A stretch of DNA of 64,000 nucleotides, taken from Caulobacteraceae bacterium. GTDB lineage: Bacteria; Pseudomonadota; Alphaproteobacteria; Caulobacterales; Caulobacteraceae. The translations under genes and the position numbers were made by a program. This document shows positions 43,947 through 52,563 of this stretch, in pieces (position 1 is the first letter of the stretch; the number at the start of each line of letters is the position of its first letter). The stretch spans positions 186,001 through 250,000 of the forward strand of contig JAIXZX010000004.1 of assembly GCA_027489335.1 (NCBI GenBank). Reading direction: 5' to 3'. The notes under the pieces are model-generated. The model was not told the DNA's origin, ran no database searches, and saw only the letters and a program-made list of their open reading frames with translations.

Positions 43947-46217
43947 TCAGAAGGGGATGTCGTCTTCCGGCAAGGGACGGCTGGCGTCGAACTCGTCCCG
44001 CGGCTGCGGCTGGCTGGGCGGCGGGGGCAGGGGCGGCGGCTCGGCCCGTACGGCCGCGTCGGAGAACTCGCTGGCCAGTCCCTGGTAGAATCCGTTGCGC
44101 GGGTCCTCGTCGAACATCGGCTCCGGGTCGGGCAGCAGCCAGTCGAACTCGCGGATCTCCAGATTCTTGTGGGCTTCGATCATCAGCTGTCGCCAGATCT
44201 GCGCCGGGATCGCGCCGCCAGTGACGCGGTTCATCGGCGTGTCGTCGTCATTCCCCACCCAGACGCCGGTGACGTATTCCGGGGTGAAGCCCACGAACCA
44301 GGCGTCGCGCCAGTTCTGGCTGGTGCCGGTCTTGCCCGCCGCGGGCCAGTCGAAGGCCGCCCGCGCCCCGGTGCCGCCCGGCGCAAGCACCTTGGTCATC
44401 ATCTTGACCATCATGCTGGCGTGGCTGATGTCCAACGCAGGCAGGGGGCCAGAGGGCACGCGGGTGAAGACTTCCTGGCCATCCACCGTACGGATTTCCT
44501 CGATGATCGAGGGCGTCAGTCGTCCGCCGGCCTGCTGAAAGACCTGGAAGCCGCTGGTCAGCTCCAGCAGGCTCACCTCATAGGCGCCCAACGTCACCGA
44601 CAGGTCGGGATTGCGCGGGATCGAGGTCAGGCCAAACCGCTGGGCGATGTCGCCCAGGGCCGGGCCGCCGGCCTCCGCCCCCAGCTTGACCGCCACCGTG
44701 TTGATGGAGCGTGACAGGGCCGTCTCCACCGTGACCGGGCCGCGGTAGCCGCCGCCATAGTTGCCTGGCCGCCAGTCGCCGAACCGGACCGGCCCATCGA
44801 CCCTGACATCTGTGGGCAGCACGCCCTTTTCCAGGGCGGCGGCGTAGACGAAGGGCTTGAAGGTGGAGCCAGGCTGGCGCTTGGCCTGAGTGGCGCGGTT
44901 GAACACGCTGCGGGCATAGTCCACCCCGCCCACCATGGCGCGCACCGAGCCGTCGGGCCCCAGGGTCACCAGGGCGGCCTGTTCGGCGCCGGCGGTGACC
45001 CCGTCGGTGGCCATGACCTGGCTGAGGATGGCGGCGGCCTGGTCCTGCAGCACGGGGTCGATGGAGAGCCGCACAAGAAGGTCGGGGGAATTGGGGCCGA
45101 TCCGGGCGAGCACCTCGTTGGTGGCGTGGTCCAGCAGGTAGCCATAGGGACCGTCCGTGGAGGTGGCGGTCGGCGCCAGGGCTGGGGTCTGGGCCTGGGC
45201 GATCTCCATCTCTTCGCGGGTGATCCAGCCAGTGTCTTGCATCCGCTGCAGCACCCAGCGCGACCGCGCCAGGGCCGCGGGCATGTCATTGGTCAGCGCC
45301 AGCCGCGAGGGCGCCTTGGGCAGCGCCGCCAGCAGGGCAGACTCCGCCAGGGTCAGCTGGCTGGCGGGCTTGCCGAAATAGGTGCGCGCCGCGCCGTCGA
45401 CCCCGAAGGTGTTGGCGCCGAAGAAAACCCGATTGAGGTAAAGCTCCAGCACCTCGTCCTTGGTCAGGATGCGCTCCAGCCGCCAGGCCAGCGCCGCCTC
45501 CTGCAGCTTGCGCTCGAAGGTCTGGTCCGGGGTCAGGAACAGGCTCTTGGCGATCTGCTGCGACAGGGTTGAACCGCCCTGGACCACCCGGCCGGCGCGC
45601 CAGTTGACATAGGTGGCCCGGGCGATGGCCTGCAGATCGATGGGGCCGTGCTGATAGAAGCGGTGATCCTCTGCGGCCATGAAGGCCAGAGGCACATGGG
45701 CGGGCAGATCGGCCAGCCGCACCCGGTCGCCATAACGCGGACCGCGCGAGGCGATGAGCTCGCCATTGCGATCGAAGAACTTGATCCCCGGCGCCCGATT
45801 GAACGCATAGAGCTGCGCCCGGGGCGGCAGATCGGGAATGTCCTGCAGGAACTTCTGCTGCAGATAGACACCGCCGCCGATGACCGCCGCCACCAGCAGC
45901 AGGCCGACCACAGCCAGGGTCTTCCAGACCCAGCCCCAGCGCCGCCTGCGCCGCGGCTCACGGGACATGACAAAGGGCCCGCCAGGGCCGTCCCCGTCGC
46001 CGCCGCCTGACCCGGAACCCGCGCCGGGCCCGATGGGCGGGGGCAGGGGGCGACGGCCGAAGCCATCGTCCTCGGTCGCTGGCCTCGGAGGCGACGACGA
46101 CGCTTCCGGAGCCTCAGTCTCAGCCACAGGCGCGCGCGGCTGTGGCGGGCGCGGCTTGCGCGGCCGGCCCGGCTCGTCGTCCGGAAAGCGATAGGGGTCC
46201 AGGGTCCAGTCGTTCAC
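43947..46217 (-). CDS. Class A penicillin-binding protein 1A (bifunctional)
   Basis: This protein of about 756 residues starts with a long Pro/Arg-rich cytoplasmic part, then a transmembrane helix (LAVVGLLLVAAVIGGGVYL). The GT51 transglycosylase has AEDHRFYQHGPIDLQAI and GGSTLSQQIAKSLFLTPDQT. The transpeptidase has SxxK in QPGSTFKPFVYAAAL, SRSINTVAVKLG and KTGTSQNWRDAWFVGF. It builds and cross-links peptidoglycan at the inner membrane. I chose the GTG at 46217 (VNDWTLDPYRF); an ATG at 46304 would overlap the divergent ycgN-like gene. The disordered acidic C-terminus ends LPEDDIPF. Confidence 0.92.
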   Translation of the reverse strand: MNDWTLDPYRFPDDEPGRPRKPRPPQPRAPVAETEAPEASSSPPRPATEDDGFGRRPLPPPIGPGAGSGSGGGDGDGPGGPFVMSREPRRRRRWGWVWKTLAVVGLLLVAAVIGGGVYLQQKFLQDIPDLPPRAQLYAFNRAPGIKFFDRNGELIASRGPRYGDRVRLADLPAHVPLAFMAAEDHRFYQHGPIDLQAIARATYVNWRAGRVVQGGSTLSQQIAKSLFLTPDQTFERKLQEAALAWRLERILTKDEVLELYLNRVFFGANTFGVDGAARTYFGKPASQLTLAESALLAALPKAPSRLALTNDMPAALARSRWVLQRMQDTGWITREEMEIAQAQTPALAPTATSTDGPYGYLLDHATNEVLARIGPNSPDLLVRLSIDPVLQDQAAAILSQVMATDGVTAGAEQAALVTLGPDGSVRAMVGGVDYARSVFNRATQAKRQPGSTFKPFVYAAALEKGVLPTDVRVDGPVRFGDWRPGNYGGGYRGPVTVETALSRSINTVAVKLGAEAGGPALGDIAQRFGLTSIPRNPDLSVTLGAYEVSLLELTSGFQVFQQAGGRLTPSIIEEIRTVDGQEVFTRVPSGPLPALDISHASMMVKMMTKVLAPGGTGARAAFDWPAAGKTGTSQNWRDAWFVGFTPEYVTGVWVGNDDDTPMNRVTGGAIPAQIWRQLMIEAHKNLEIREFDWLLPDPEPMFDEDPRNGFYQGLASEFSDAAVRAEPPPLPPPPSQPQPRDEFDASRPLPEDDIPF

Positions 46218-46292
46218 GGCTGTCGGCGGTTCCGGGCGGGCGATGCGGCGGGGCGTTTGGTGGCGGAGGCGCTTTGGGTTTAGGACGGTCCC

Positions 46293-46760
46293 GTGAGCAG
46301 GCACAAACCCTTTTGGCAGGCCAAGACCCTCCAGCAGATGACGGCCCAGGAGTGGGAGAGCCTATGCGATGGCTGCGGCCTCTGCTGTCTGGTTCGCTTC
46401 GAGGACGAGGATAGCGGGCAGGTTATCCCCACCCGCGTGCATTGCCGGCTGTTCGATCCGCAGACCTGCGCCTGCTCCAACTATGCCGAACGGCGAAAGC
46501 ACGTGCCCGATTGCATCAAGCTGACGCCGGGCAATATCGCCAAGCTGCCCTGGATGCCGCTCAGCTGCGCCTACCGGCGGCTGCATGAGGGCAAGGATCT
46601 GCCGGCCTGGCACCCCCTTGTGACCGGGGATCCCGAGAGCGTGCATGAGGCGGGCGTGTCGATCCGGGGTCAGACCCTGAATGAGGACGAGCTGGCCGAC
46701 CCCGAGGACGCCTGGTCCTACGCCGCCTGGGATCTGCTGGAGGATCGCAGCGGCGACTAG
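46293..46760 (+). CDS. UPF0260 (YcgN-like) cysteine-cluster protein
   Basis: This 155-residue protein has the Fe/Zn-binding cysteine cluster DGCGLCCLVRFED, HCRLFDPQTCACSNY and LPWMPLSCAYRRLHEGKDLP, which defines UPF0260/YcgN. The biochemical role of the family is unsettled. It is divergent from the PBP1A gene with about 75 bases between starts. Length matches the E. coli protein. Confidence 0.93.
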   Translation: MSRHKPFWQAKTLQQMTAQEWESLCDGCGLCCLVRFEDEDSGQVIPTRVHCRLFDPQTCACSNYAERRKHVPDCIKLTPGNIAKLPWMPLSCAYRRLHEGKDLPAWHPLVTGDPESVHEAGVSIRGQTLNEDELADPEDAWSYAAWDLLEDRSGD

Positions 46761-46890
46761 GGCCGCATCGCCTCGGCGGCACACCACTGTGTCTAAATTG
46801 TCACATCGCCTCTTGCGTGACTTGGCGGCCTGCACAATCTAGAGCCCATAGAAGTCACCGGACGACAGACGACAGAAGAGGTTCATCCCC

Positions 46891-47838
46891 TTGGCGCGCG
46901 ACCCCTACCAGGAACTGGGCGTTTCCCGCGGCGCAGGCGAGGACGAGATTCGCAAGGCGTTCCGCAACCTCGCCAAGAAGCATCACCCCGACGCCAACCC
47001 CGGGGACAAGGCGGCTGAAGAGCGCTTCAAACGCGTCAGCGCAGCTTTCGACATCCTGGGCGACCCCGACAAGCGCAAGAAGTTCGACGCCGGCGAGATC
47101 GACGCCGATGGCCATGAGACGGGCCGTGGGTTCGGCGGCGGCTGGAGCCCGGGGGGCTTCGAGGGCGGCCGGCGGGGCCAGACCCGGGCCGAGACCTTTG
47201 ACGGCGTCGATCTTGGCGACATCCTCGGCGAAATGTTCGGCGCCCGCGGCGGCGGCGGCGGCGGCGCGCGCGGCCCTGGAGCCGGTTTCGGCGGCGGCTT
47301 CGCCCGCGGGGCCGATGTCAGGGCCAAGCTCGAGATCGACCTGGAAGAGGCCATCGCTGGCGGCAAGAAGCGCATCGCCTTCTCCGACGGCCGCACCATC
47401 GACGTCACCATCCCCAAGGGGGCGGGCGAGGGCCAGACCCTGCGCCTCAAGGGTCAGGGGTCGCCGGGCCGGGCGGGTCCGGGCGACGCCTTCATCGAAC
47501 TGACCGTGCGGCCGCATCCCATCTTCCACCGGGAGGGCGACCGTCTGGTCATGGACCTGCCGGTCAGCGTCTATGACGCGGTCCTGGGGGGCAAGGTCGA
47601 GGCGCCGACTCCGGAGGGCCCAGTCACCCTGACCGTGCCCAAGGGCGCCAACGCCGGCGCCATGCTGCGCCTCAAGGGCCGCGGTCTGCCCGACGCCGCC
47701 GGTCAGCGGGGAGACCTTCTGGCCCGGCTGGTCATCACCCTGCCCGATAAGCCCGACGCCGAGCTGACCGCCTTCGCTGAGGCCTGGCGGGCCAAGCGGC
47801 CCTACCAGCCAAAGCCCGCCCCCCGCCGCAGCGCCTGA
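46891..47838 (+). CDS. DnaJ-class co-chaperone, CbpA/DnaJ type without zinc domain
   Basis: This 315-residue protein has an N-terminal J-domain (DPYQELGVSRGAGEDEIRKA with HPD in KKHHPDANPGD), a Gly-rich linker (GARGGGGGGARGPGAGF), and the two beta-domains of type-II DnaJ (VTIPKGAGEGQTLRLKGQG, VPKGANAGAMLRLKGRGLP). The zinc-finger domain of true DnaJ is absent. The start codon is TTG at 46891 behind AGAGG. It stimulates Hsp70 ATPase. Confidence 0.92.
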   Translation: MARDPYQELGVSRGAGEDEIRKAFRNLAKKHHPDANPGDKAAEERFKRVSAAFDILGDPDKRKKFDAGEIDADGHETGRGFGGGWSPGGFEGGRRGQTRAETFDGVDLGDILGEMFGARGGGGGGARGPGAGFGGGFARGADVRAKLEIDLEEAIAGGKKRIAFSDGRTIDVTIPKGAGEGQTLRLKGQGSPGRAGPGDAFIELTVRPHPIFHREGDRLVMDLPVSVYDAVLGGKVEAPTPEGPVTLTVPKGANAGAMLRLKGRGLPDAAGQRGDLLARLVITLPDKPDAELTAFAEAWRAKRPYQPKPAPRRSA

Positions 47839-47930
47839 CGGAATGGCCGCTGGGGTGACAGCACAGCCTCGCGGCTTCATAAGCAGGACGTTCAGCCACG
47901 GTTCAGTCGTCCGGGCCTAGATCGGCAGTC

Positions 47931-48266
47931 ATGAAACACCTTGTGCTCATCGCCGCGCTGCTGACCGCAGGCGCGCCAGGGGTCGCCCAGGCCCAGTATG
48001 GGGCTGACCTGCGATCGTCCTTCGGCGCCGGCCGCGGCGATCAGGACGACGCCCGCGCCGCGGTGCGCGCCGGCCGCCAGGCGCCCCTGTCGCAGGTGCT
48101 GTCAGCCATCGCCCAACGCACGCCAGGCCGCCACCTGAACACCACCCAGGGGACCCACGGGGGCCGAGCGGCCTATTTCGTCCAGTGGCAGACCCCGGAC
48201 GGCAAGGTGATCATCTTCATCGCCGACGCCGAATCCGGCTCCATCATCGGCCGCCAGGGCGGCTGA
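47931..48266 (+). CDS. Periplasmic PepSY-like protein
   Basis: This 111-residue protein has a signal peptide (MKHLVLIAALLTAGAPGVAQ) and a C-terminal PepSY-like unit, APLSQVLSAIAQRTPGRHLN, then GRAAYFVQWQTPDGKVIIFI and DAESGSIIG. PepSY modules act as periplasmic inhibitors or sensors. It lies 26 bases upstream of an OmpR-type regulator and its kinase in the same direction, so it may modulate the kinase's periplasmic domain; that is inferred from context. Confidence 0.8.
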   Translation: MKHLVLIAALLTAGAPGVAQAQYGADLRSSFGAGRGDQDDARAAVRAGRQAPLSQVLSAIAQRTPGRHLNTTQGTHGGRAAYFVQWQTPDGKVIIFIADAESGSIIGRQGG

Positions 48267-48292
48267 GAAGACTCATAGGGGAGGCCCCAGCC

Positions 48293-48979
48293 ATGCGCAT
48301 CCTGCTGGTGGAAGATGATCCGGACCTGGCCCGTCAGCTCAAGGGCGCGCTGGCCGACGCCGGTTACGCCGTCGACCATGCCCCAGACGGGGAAGAAGCC
48401 CAGTTCCTGGGCGAGACCGAGCCCTATGACGCGGTGATCCTCGACCTTGGCCTGCCCAAGGTGGACGGGGTCTCGGTGCTGGAGCGTTGGCGCCGCGGCG
48501 AGGTGGCCACGCCGGTGCTGATCCTCACCGCCCGAGGCGCCTGGAGCGAGAAGGTGGCCGGCTTCGACGCCGGCGCCGATGACTATCTGACCAAGCCGTT
48601 CCACACCGAGGAACTGCTGGCCCGCCTGCGCGCCCTGCTGCGCCGCTCCGCCGGCCATGCGGCGCCTAATCTGACCTGCGGCGGCCTGCGGCTCGATCCC
48701 CGGGCGGCGCGGGCCTCGGTCAACGGCGAGCCCCTGCGGCTGACCTCGCTGGAATACCGGCTGCTGCACTATCTGATGATGCACCAGGGCCGGGTGATCA
48801 GCCGCACCGAGCTGGTCGAGCACCTGTACGATCAGGACTTCGACCGCGACTCCAACACCATCGAGGTCTTCGTCGGCCGCATCCGCAAGAAGATCGGGTC
48901 CGACCGGATCGAGACGGTCCGCGGCCTGGGTTACCGGCTGACCTGCCCGGCCGACGAAATCGAGCCGAGCGCCTCTTGA
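48293..48979 (+). CDS. OmpR-family response regulator
   Basis: This 228-residue regulator has a receiver with Asp51 (AVILDLGLPKVDG) and Lys in YLTKPFH, and a winged-helix DNA-binding domain (LTSLEYRLLHYLMMHQGRVI, SNTIEVFVGRIRKKIGSDRI, TVRGLGYRLT). The ATG at 48293 follows GGGGAGG. It lies between the PepSY-like gene and its probable cognate kinase, 19 bases upstream of the latter. The type resembles PhoP/QseB/TctD regulators. Confidence 0.94.
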   Translation: MRILLVEDDPDLARQLKGALADAGYAVDHAPDGEEAQFLGETEPYDAVILDLGLPKVDGVSVLERWRRGEVATPVLILTARGAWSEKVAGFDAGADDYLTKPFHTEELLARLRALLRRSAGHAAPNLTCGGLRLDPRAARASVNGEPLRLTSLEYRLLHYLMMHQGRVISRTELVEHLYDQDFDRDSNTIEVFVGRIRKKIGSDRIETVRGLGYRLTCPADEIEPSAS

Positions 48980-48998
48980 GGCCGGGCCTGTCACGGCC

Positions 48999-50387
48999 GT
49001 GAAGCTGGCGGCCCTGCAAAGCGCCTCGCTGGTCCGTCGCCTGGTGATCCTGGCGGCCGGGTGGAGCCTCACGGTCCTGCTGATCTCGGCGGTGGTGCTG
49101 TCGCTGCTGTTCCAGCAGGCGGCTCTGCGGCGGTTCGACGAGGGCCTGGCCGAACTGATCGACAATCTGCTGGCCGGCACCACGGTGGACGCAAGCGGCG
49201 AGGTGCTCGCCCCGGCGCTCACGGACCTGCGCGCTCTGCGGGCCTATTCCGGTCGTTACTGGCAGGTCGTCGAACCCCTGCCCAATGGCCAGTGGCGGAT
49301 CATCGTCCGCTCGCGCTCCCTCTGGGACGCCGAGTTGGCCGCCCCGGAGGATCTGGTCAGCCGGCTGGAGGCTGAGCCGGGCGAGCCGGTGACCTACGAC
49401 ACTGCAGGTCCCCTGGACCAGCCGCTGCGCGCCCGCGCCAGTCGCGCCACCCTCCCTGGGCGGGAAGCGCCGCTGATCTTCATGGCGGCCGAGGATCGCT
49501 CGCCCATCGACCGGGACGTGCGCGGCTTCATCACCGCCACTGCGTTCGCCTTTCTGCTGTTGGGGATCGGGCTCGTCGGGGCCGTCGTGTTCCAGGTCCG
49601 CTTTGGCCTGCGCCCCCTGTTCGCCCTGCGCCGGGAGGTGGCGTCCGTCCGCCGGGGCAAGGCCGAGCGGATCGCCGGCGCCTATCCGGTGGAGCTGGAG
49701 CCCCTGGCCCAGGAGCTCAACGCCCTGGTCAGCCACAACCAGGAGGTCGTCGAGCGCCAACGCACCCATGTGGGCAATCTCGCCCACGCGCTGAAGACGC
49801 CGCTCTCGGTGATGCTGACCGAGGCCCGCCAGACCGCTGGTCCGCTTTCTGAGATCGTCGAACAACAGGCCGAGGTGATGCGCCAGCAGGTCGATCACCA
49901 CCTGCGTCGCGCCCGGGCCGCGGCCCGCACGCCCGGGCGGGGCGAGCGCACCGATGTGGCCGAGGTGCTCGACGAACTCGCCCGCACCCTGTCGCGTATC
50001 TTCCAGGACAAGGGCGTCGACATCGACTGGGACTGCGATGAGGACGTGGTCTTCCAGGGAGAGCGCCAGGATCTGCTGGAGATCGTCGGCAACGCCATGG
50101 AGAACGCCGCCCAGTGGTGCCGGGGCCGGGTCCGCGTGCGGGCCATCCCGCTGTCAGCCGAGCGTTTCCGCGTCACCGTCGATGACGACGGGCCAGGGCT
50201 GCCCCCAGAGCGTCGGCCCGAGGTTCTGCGCCGCGGGGCCCGCCTGGACGAGAGCGCCCCGGGTTCGGGTCTTGGCCTGTCCATCATCGATGAGCTGGCG
50301 CGGGCCTATGGGGGCGATCTCCGCCTGGACGCCGCCCGCCTGGGCGGCCTGTCGGTGATCCTCGACCTTCCTCGGGCCGAGTCCTGA
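48999..50387 (+). CDS. Membrane sensor histidine kinase (PhoQ-type layout)
   Basis: This 462-residue protein has a first transmembrane helix about 13-40, a periplasmic domain about 41-175, a second helix about 178-202, a HAMP-like region, H-box HVGNLAHALKTPLSVMLTEA with His263, and an ATPase domain with EIVGNAMENAAQWC, DDDGPGLPPERR and GSGLGLSIIDELARAYGG. Start codon is GTG at 48999. LAHALKTPLSV is characteristic of the PhoQ/QseC-related group. It works with the regulator just upstream. Confidence 0.92.
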   Translation: MKLAALQSASLVRRLVILAAGWSLTVLLISAVVLSLLFQQAALRRFDEGLAELIDNLLAGTTVDASGEVLAPALTDLRALRAYSGRYWQVVEPLPNGQWRIIVRSRSLWDAELAAPEDLVSRLEAEPGEPVTYDTAGPLDQPLRARASRATLPGREAPLIFMAAEDRSPIDRDVRGFITATAFAFLLLGIGLVGAVVFQVRFGLRPLFALRREVASVRRGKAERIAGAYPVELEPLAQELNALVSHNQEVVERQRTHVGNLAHALKTPLSVMLTEARQTAGPLSEIVEQQAEVMRQQVDHHLRRARAAARTPGRGERTDVAEVLDELARTLSRIFQDKGVDIDWDCDEDVVFQGERQDLLEIVGNAMENAAQWCRGRVRVRAIPLSAERFRVTVDDDGPGLPPERRPEVLRRGARLDESAPGSGLGLSIIDELARAYGGDLRLDAARLGGLSVILDLPRAES

Positions 50388-50391
50388 GGCC

Positions 50392-51024
50392 TTAGCTGAG
50401 GGCGGTGATTTCCCGGGTCAGATTGGCCCGGGCCTGTTCCTCCAGCCGCGTCCGATAGGCCAGGTCCGGATAGAGGGGCGAGGCCTCGAGCATCCGCTTG
50501 AGAACGCCAGCGCGGCCTGGCCGGAAAAAGGCGTCGGGCACGTGGGCGTATTCGGCGCGGATGTCGCGCGCATAGGCGTCGTAGGCCTCCGGCGGCCGGC
50601 CGAGGATCGCCAGATCGATGGACACCAGCAGGGCGCCTGTCGGGTCGTCACCGCCGACCTGGTGGCCGGCTGTCAGGGCGATCAGGCGGGCCACCTCGGC
50701 GCAGGTCTCAGCGGACTCCCCGAGGGCTGCGAGATCCCGGCGCGCCAGGTCGGCGCTCGCCGCCTCATTGTCCTGGCGCGTCGGGTCATAGACCGCGTCG
50801 TGCCACCAGATCGCATAGGCGAGCCGCAGGCGGTCCTCCGTCTCCAGCCCCGCCGCGGCCGCCAGCTCCTCCAGACAATCGGCGATGTGCTGGAGGTTAT
50901 GATAGCGCCGGTGCGGCTCGCCATAGGCCGCCTGAAGGCGCGCCTTGGCCGCCCCCGCCGGGCCATCGGCTGATGTGGGCGAGGCGGGGTTGAGCCAGAA
51001 GGCGCAGGCCTGGCGGCGATCCAT
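50392..51024 (-). CDS. Predicted metal-dependent HD-domain hydrolase
   Basis: This 210-residue protein has the HD-like metal motif: RRYHNLQHIADCLEEL, AIWWHDAVYDPTRQDNEAAS and IALTAGHQ, typical of the uncharacterised HD phosphohydrolase family (COG4339-like). I chose the ATG at 51024 behind GGGAG; an ATG at 51042 and GTG at 51051 are in frame. It ends 4 bases from the convergent kinase stop. Substrate unknown. Confidence 0.82.
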   Translation of the reverse strand: MDRRQACAFWLNPASPTSADGPAGAAKARLQAAYGEPHRRYHNLQHIADCLEELAAAAGLETEDRLRLAYAIWWHDAVYDPTRQDNEAASADLARRDLAALGESAETCAEVARLIALTAGHQVGGDDPTGALLVSIDLAILGRPPEAYDAYARDIRAEYAHVPDAFFRPGRAGVLKRMLEASPLYPDLAYRTRLEEQARANLTREITALS

Positions 51025-51096
51025 GGGCGGGCTCCCAATCATCCGGGTCACGATTTCACAGGACGCCGGTCACGTCACCTCGCGGTCTGCGGACAG

Positions 51097-51116
51097 GGTT
51101 AAGGGAAACCTTAACC
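51097..51116. promoter_or_regulatory. Perfect inverted repeat in a divergent promoter region
   Basis: GGTTAAGG (51097-51104) and CCTTAACC (51109-51116) form a perfect 8-base repeat with a GAAA spacer, located between the divergent HD-hydrolase and helical-protein genes. The two TTAA elements are 8 bases apart rather than the 7 of a CtrA site. It may be an operator; as RNA it would be a GAAA tetraloop hairpin. Confidence 0.45.
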
Positions 51117-51167
51117 GGGCCATGGGCAGGGTAGAGGTCCGCAAGCCTGCGGCGTCGAGGGGAACGA

Positions 51168-52505
51168 ATGGGCGGTCTGCCCGAACAGAAGCTGGCCATC
51201 CTGCGGCAGATGGTTGAGTCCGCCCCAGACCGGGTGGTCGGAGACCTGCGCGGCGCCCTGTCCGGCGCCGATGGCGATTCGGGTCTGGTCGATGTGCGCA
51301 TGCTTGTGGAGACCGAGGCCCGCGACCGCCAGCTGCGCAATGCGGTGCTGCATCCGCTCGCGCCGCTTTGCGTGGGCGACGGACGGACCGACCGGCTGAC
51401 CTTTCCCGCCCGAGCGCTGGCCCTTGTCTGGCGCGCCCTGCGGGATCAGGCGACCCATGAGGTGGGCCGCGCCGCAGCCCTTTTCGAGGAATTCCAGGCC
51501 GATCAGAGCTCGCCCGAGCCCTTCGACATCCTGGCCCGCCGCGCCGCCCGCGGCGTGCGCGAACGCAATCATCCGAAATTCGCCGCGGCCGCCGAACTGG
51601 CCGACGCGGCCCGGCCCGATGGCGCGCGGCTGCTGGCCGAATGCCTGCAGATGGCGCCGGTGGTGCGCGCTGCGGTGGGACGTCTGCCCAGCTGGATCCA
51701 GCGGGTCACCGAGGAAGACGCCGCCCTGGCGCGGATCGCCTACAAGGACTCCGTGGCCATCGCCGAGGACGCCGGCCCCCGGTTCTTCGAGATGCTGTCG
51801 GCGCACCTGACTCATCCCTGGATGGTTCTGCGGCTGATCAGCGCGGTTATGGACAAGCCGCCAGAGGGCTATCTGGCCGGCTCCGAGCTGGCGGACTTCG
51901 GCCTTCGGGTGCTGGACGGCGTGGACGCCGGCCTTGCCGAAATCGAAAAGTTCGACTCGAGCGGCGGCATGCCCGCGGTTCGCGCGGCTGCCCAGGCCAT
52001 CGACCGGGTCACCGCTCAGATCGCCGAGCTGGAAGGCAATGTCGAGCTGAGCCGTCAGGGGCCCTGGGGATCGCGGCTCGCCAAACAGAAGACCGCCCTG
52101 GCCCGCCATGTGGAGGCTCGGCTGCGGGAGATCGACAAGGCTGTGGCCCAGACCCTGCCCATGACCGAAGTGTGGATCGGGCGCGTGTCCCGCGATGCAG
52201 CCCGCCTGACCACCCCGCTGGACCCTGTGGCCCTGCAGAAAGCCAAGACCCTGGTCGCCTTCGCCCAGGAAGTGCGCGGGGCGGCCAACTATGGCGGCTT
52301 CGCCGCGGCTCGGACCAAGGTGATGGAGGCCCTCGACGCTCATCTGGACCTCTTCATCGACGACGCCCTGGACCATCTCAAACAGGGCGATGCGCCGGAT
52401 CCCGCCATTGCGCGGGGCCTGATGGGCGCCGCCATCGAACTGGTGGGTCTGGCTCGGGATCGTCAGGCCGCAGACATCCTGCGCCGGCGCCTGGCGGCCA
52501 TCTAG
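51168..52505 (+). CDS. Helical protein of unknown function
   Basis: This 445-residue soluble, Ala/Arg-rich all-helical protein includes LAILRQMVESAPDRVVGDLR, MLSAHLTHPWMVLRLISAVM and LRVLDGVDAGLAEIEKFDSS. The ATG follows GAGGGGAAC, a good ribosome-binding site. There is no signal peptide or membrane segment. It resembles the DUF2336-like helical proteins of this organism in style but I do not see that family's motifs. Ribosome-binding site and G/C third positions support a real gene; function unknown. Confidence 0.75.
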   Translation: MGGLPEQKLAILRQMVESAPDRVVGDLRGALSGADGDSGLVDVRMLVETEARDRQLRNAVLHPLAPLCVGDGRTDRLTFPARALALVWRALRDQATHEVGRAAALFEEFQADQSSPEPFDILARRAARGVRERNHPKFAAAAELADAARPDGARLLAECLQMAPVVRAAVGRLPSWIQRVTEEDAALARIAYKDSVAIAEDAGPRFFEMLSAHLTHPWMVLRLISAVMDKPPEGYLAGSELADFGLRVLDGVDAGLAEIEKFDSSGGMPAVRAAAQAIDRVTAQIAELEGNVELSRQGPWGSRLAKQKTALARHVEARLREIDKAVAQTLPMTEVWIGRVSRDAARLTTPLDPVALQKAKTLVAFAQEVRGAANYGGFAAARTKVMEALDAHLDLFIDDALDHLKQGDAPDPAIARGLMGAAIELVGLARDRQAADILRRRLAAI

Positions 52506-52563
52506 CGCGCCCTCCGGTCGCGGGGGCGGTTGCCCCCTCGCGCGGGGCGGGGCTTTGGGCTAA

